Source: Phytopseudomonas straminea (lineage in GTDB: Bacteria; Pseudomonadota; Gammaproteobacteria; Pseudomonadales; Pseudomonadaceae). From it: DNA of 64,000 nt. The translations under genes and the position numbers were made by a program. Positions 62,648 to 64,000 of the stretch are shown in pieces (the first letter of the stretch is position 1; each line of letters begins with the position of its first letter). The DNA lies in NCBI RefSeq assembly GCF_900112645.1, contig NZ_FOMO01000002.1:713424-777423 (forward strand), in the 5' to 3' direction. Under the pieces are notes generated by a model. It was not told the origin of the DNA. It searched no databases and was given only the letters and a program-made list of their open reading frames with translations.

Positions 62648-62960
62648 GGTCAGTAAATTCCCTGTAAACGCCGACATGTTTTATCGGTATAGATCAAGTC
62701 GCTGAGCAACCGGCCGAAGACTATCATTGCCACCTGAACTTCAGAGTCTCATGGAAGACAAAACAGCTGAAAATATCAAAGTGACATCAACGAGTCTGAT
62801 TGTTTATGATCGGACCCGAAGGGTCAATACTCTGGCGGCTAGCTTGCAACAATAAATTTCCGCCAATTATATGACGACGTATTTTCAGCAGCATCCGCTA
62901 TAAACCGGTATAGACACATTTCACAGGTTTTACCTCTCGCGCACGCGCATGGAGCTGTTT
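62648..62960. other. Divergent promoter region between the secretion operon and the adhesin
   Basis: A 313-base AT-rich gap (relative to the window) that must hold promoters in both directions. A small hairpin GACCC-GAA-GGGTC lies at 62813-62825. I could not support specific sigma-factor or regulator sites. Confidence 0.5.
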
Positions 62961-64000
62961 ATGAGTAATTTCGCCGCCGTCATCAAGTCCTTGATTGGCC
63001 AAGTATTCGTCACCTCGGTTGACGGAATTCGGCGCCAGGTATTTGAGGGAGATCGCATCTTCGCAGGAGAACAGGTCACCACGGCCGATGGTGGTTCCGT
63101 GACTCTGGAGATGGCGAATGGCGAGACTCTAGAGCTCGGTGCGAACGCCTCATGGCAGGCGGTTAACCCACAAACCCAGGAAGTGGCGGATAGCGCGACC
63201 CAAGCGCCCGGCAGCGAATTCGAGCAGGCGCTGGCTGCGGGAATGGACCCGACTGTCGACCTTGACCCCACCGCGGCAGGCCCTGGTGCAGGTGGCGGCG
63301 GCGGTGCTGCCGGTGGCGGTCACAGCGCAGTCATGCTCAGTGAGACAGCCCAGCGCGTAGATCCGACAATCGGCTTTCAGACGAACGGTCTAGGTACGCC
63401 AGGTTTCAATCTGATTGAAAACAATGATCCCGCTATTTTCTCAACGGCAGGCGCAGCCGCTACGGGCACGACGACACCGGATACAACGCCTCCGGTCTTG
63501 ACCATCGGCATCGACCCGGTCACCGGCGACGACGTGATCAACAGCGCTGAGCTTGGCGCGGCAACAGTCACCATCACCGGCACTGTGGGCGGAGAGGCAA
63601 AAGTTGGCGATTCGATTACCCTAAACCTGGGTGGCAACCTCTACAGCGGGACAGTGATAGCACTTGGCAACGGAGCGCTCGGTTTCAGCATTCCGGTCAG
63701 TAGCGCGGACCTCGGCAGTTTCAGCAGTATCAGCGCAACGATCAGCAGTGCTGACGCGGCGGGCAATGTCGGTACTGCGACGGCAAGTCGTCCTTATAGC
63801 GTCGATACCACTGCACCCGTGATCACTGTCGATGCTCCAGCCATCACCAATGACACGACGCCGACCATCGTCGGTACTACCGATGCGCCGGTGGGCAGCA
63901 CCGTCACGCTGACCATTACTCAGGGTGCCAACACCTTTACCGTGACCACACCGGTTCTGGCGGGTGGCACCTACAGCGTCGAGCTGACTCAGCCGCTGGC
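62961..64000 (+). CDS. LapA-like large adhesin, N-terminal part (right edge cuts the gene)
   Basis: An open frame of 346 codons running off the right edge. Residues 1-100 match the retention-module start of LapA-type adhesins (MSNFAAVIKSLIGQVFVTSV, FAGEQVTTADGGSVTLEMANG). TAAG at residues 104-107, in DLDPTAAGPGAGG, is the expected LapG cleavage site, and a Gly-rich linker follows. From about residue 175 on, Ser/Thr/Asp-rich Ig-like repeats begin (TTPPVLTIGIDPVTGDD; VDTTAPVITVDAPAITNDTTP). GGAG seven bases before ATG 62961 fixes the start. It should be exported by the divergent lapEBC-like system and held at the surface until cut by LapG; lapD and lapG are not in this window. Confidence 0.88.
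   Translation, partial: MSNFAAVIKSLIGQVFVTSVDGIRRQVFEGDRIFAGEQVTTADGGSVTLEMANGETLELGANASWQAVNPQTQEVADSATQAPGSEFEQALAAGMDPTVDLDPTAAGPGAGGGGGAAGGGHSAVMLSETAQRVDPTIGFQTNGLGTPGFNLIENNDPAIFSTAGAAATGTTTPDTTPPVLTIGIDPVTGDDVINSAELGAATVTITGTVGGEAKVGDSITLNLGGNLYSGTVIALGNGALGFSIPVSSADLGSFSSISATISSADAAGNVGTATASRPYSVDTTAPVITVDAPAITNDTTPTIVGTTDAPVGSTVTLTITQGANTFTVTTPVLAGGTYSVELTQPL

Overview
The window is high-GC, densely coded bacterial chromosome with long runs of housekeeping genes in an order familiar from Pseudomonas: braCDEFG, argF followed by an ABC ATPase, glpFKRD, nadB / algU-mucA-mucB-mucD / lepA-lepB-rnc-era-recO-pdxJ, and tctED / tctCBA / AbrB / ung. No rRNA, tRNA, CRISPR array, insertion sequence or prophage is visible. 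I read it as Pseudomonas sensu lato and cannot name the species. Both edges cut a gene: opgG on the left and a giant adhesin gene on the right.

Layout. 1-5.4 kb: periplasmic glucan synthesis (opgG-opgH) and three small catabolic or unknown genes on the other strand. 5.7-10.7 kb: the complete high-affinity branched-chain amino acid ABC importer braC-braDEFG, with a large palindrome and a terminator between the binding-protein gene and the permease genes. 10.8-20.3 kb: a 28-residue membrane peptide, a degenerate pseudouridine-synthase relative, DUF1456, trmO, monothiol glutaredoxin, a molybdopterin oxidoreductase, argF with an overlapping orphan ABC ATPase, a PhzF-like isomerase, a solute-binding protein and ybaK. 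20.4-25.7 kb: the glycerol regulon glpF-glpK-glpR-glpD with GlpR-like operators. 25.6-30.4 kb: alpha/beta hydrolase, metR, a cupin, a chagasin-like inhibitor and cmoA-cmoB. 30.4-40.6 kb: a long minus-strand block from algU down to pdxJ, holding the envelope-stress sigma factor with its anti-sigma proteins and periplasmic protease, then translation, secretion and RNA-processing genes. mucC is absent.

41-54 kb: nadB, the SdhE/YgfX pair, ygfZ, an HDOD protein, the tricarboxylate two-component system tctD-tctE facing the tctCBA transporter, an AbrB-family membrane protein, a lipoprotein and ung. The slot between tctD and tctC, which holds the OprD-family porin gene opdH in P. aeruginosa, is filled by a 235-codon ORF whose C-terminal third still looks like an OprD porin: a probable decayed or rebuilt opdH. 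54.5-57.7 kb: an orphan solute-binding protein and two enoyl-CoA hydratase/isomerase-family genes, the first resembling DspI. 57.7-64 kb: a type I secretion system (lapE-lapB-lapC-like) divergent from a LapA-like adhesin that carries a retention module and a TAAG site expected for the LapG protease.

Most of the window is well-understood core genome. The signals most worth a second look are the opdH remnant with tandem repeats upstream, the pseudouridine-synthase relative that has lost its catalytic motif, the LapA-like start with its cleavage site, the orphan transport genes, and the large palindromes. I did not find a convincing wholly new system.
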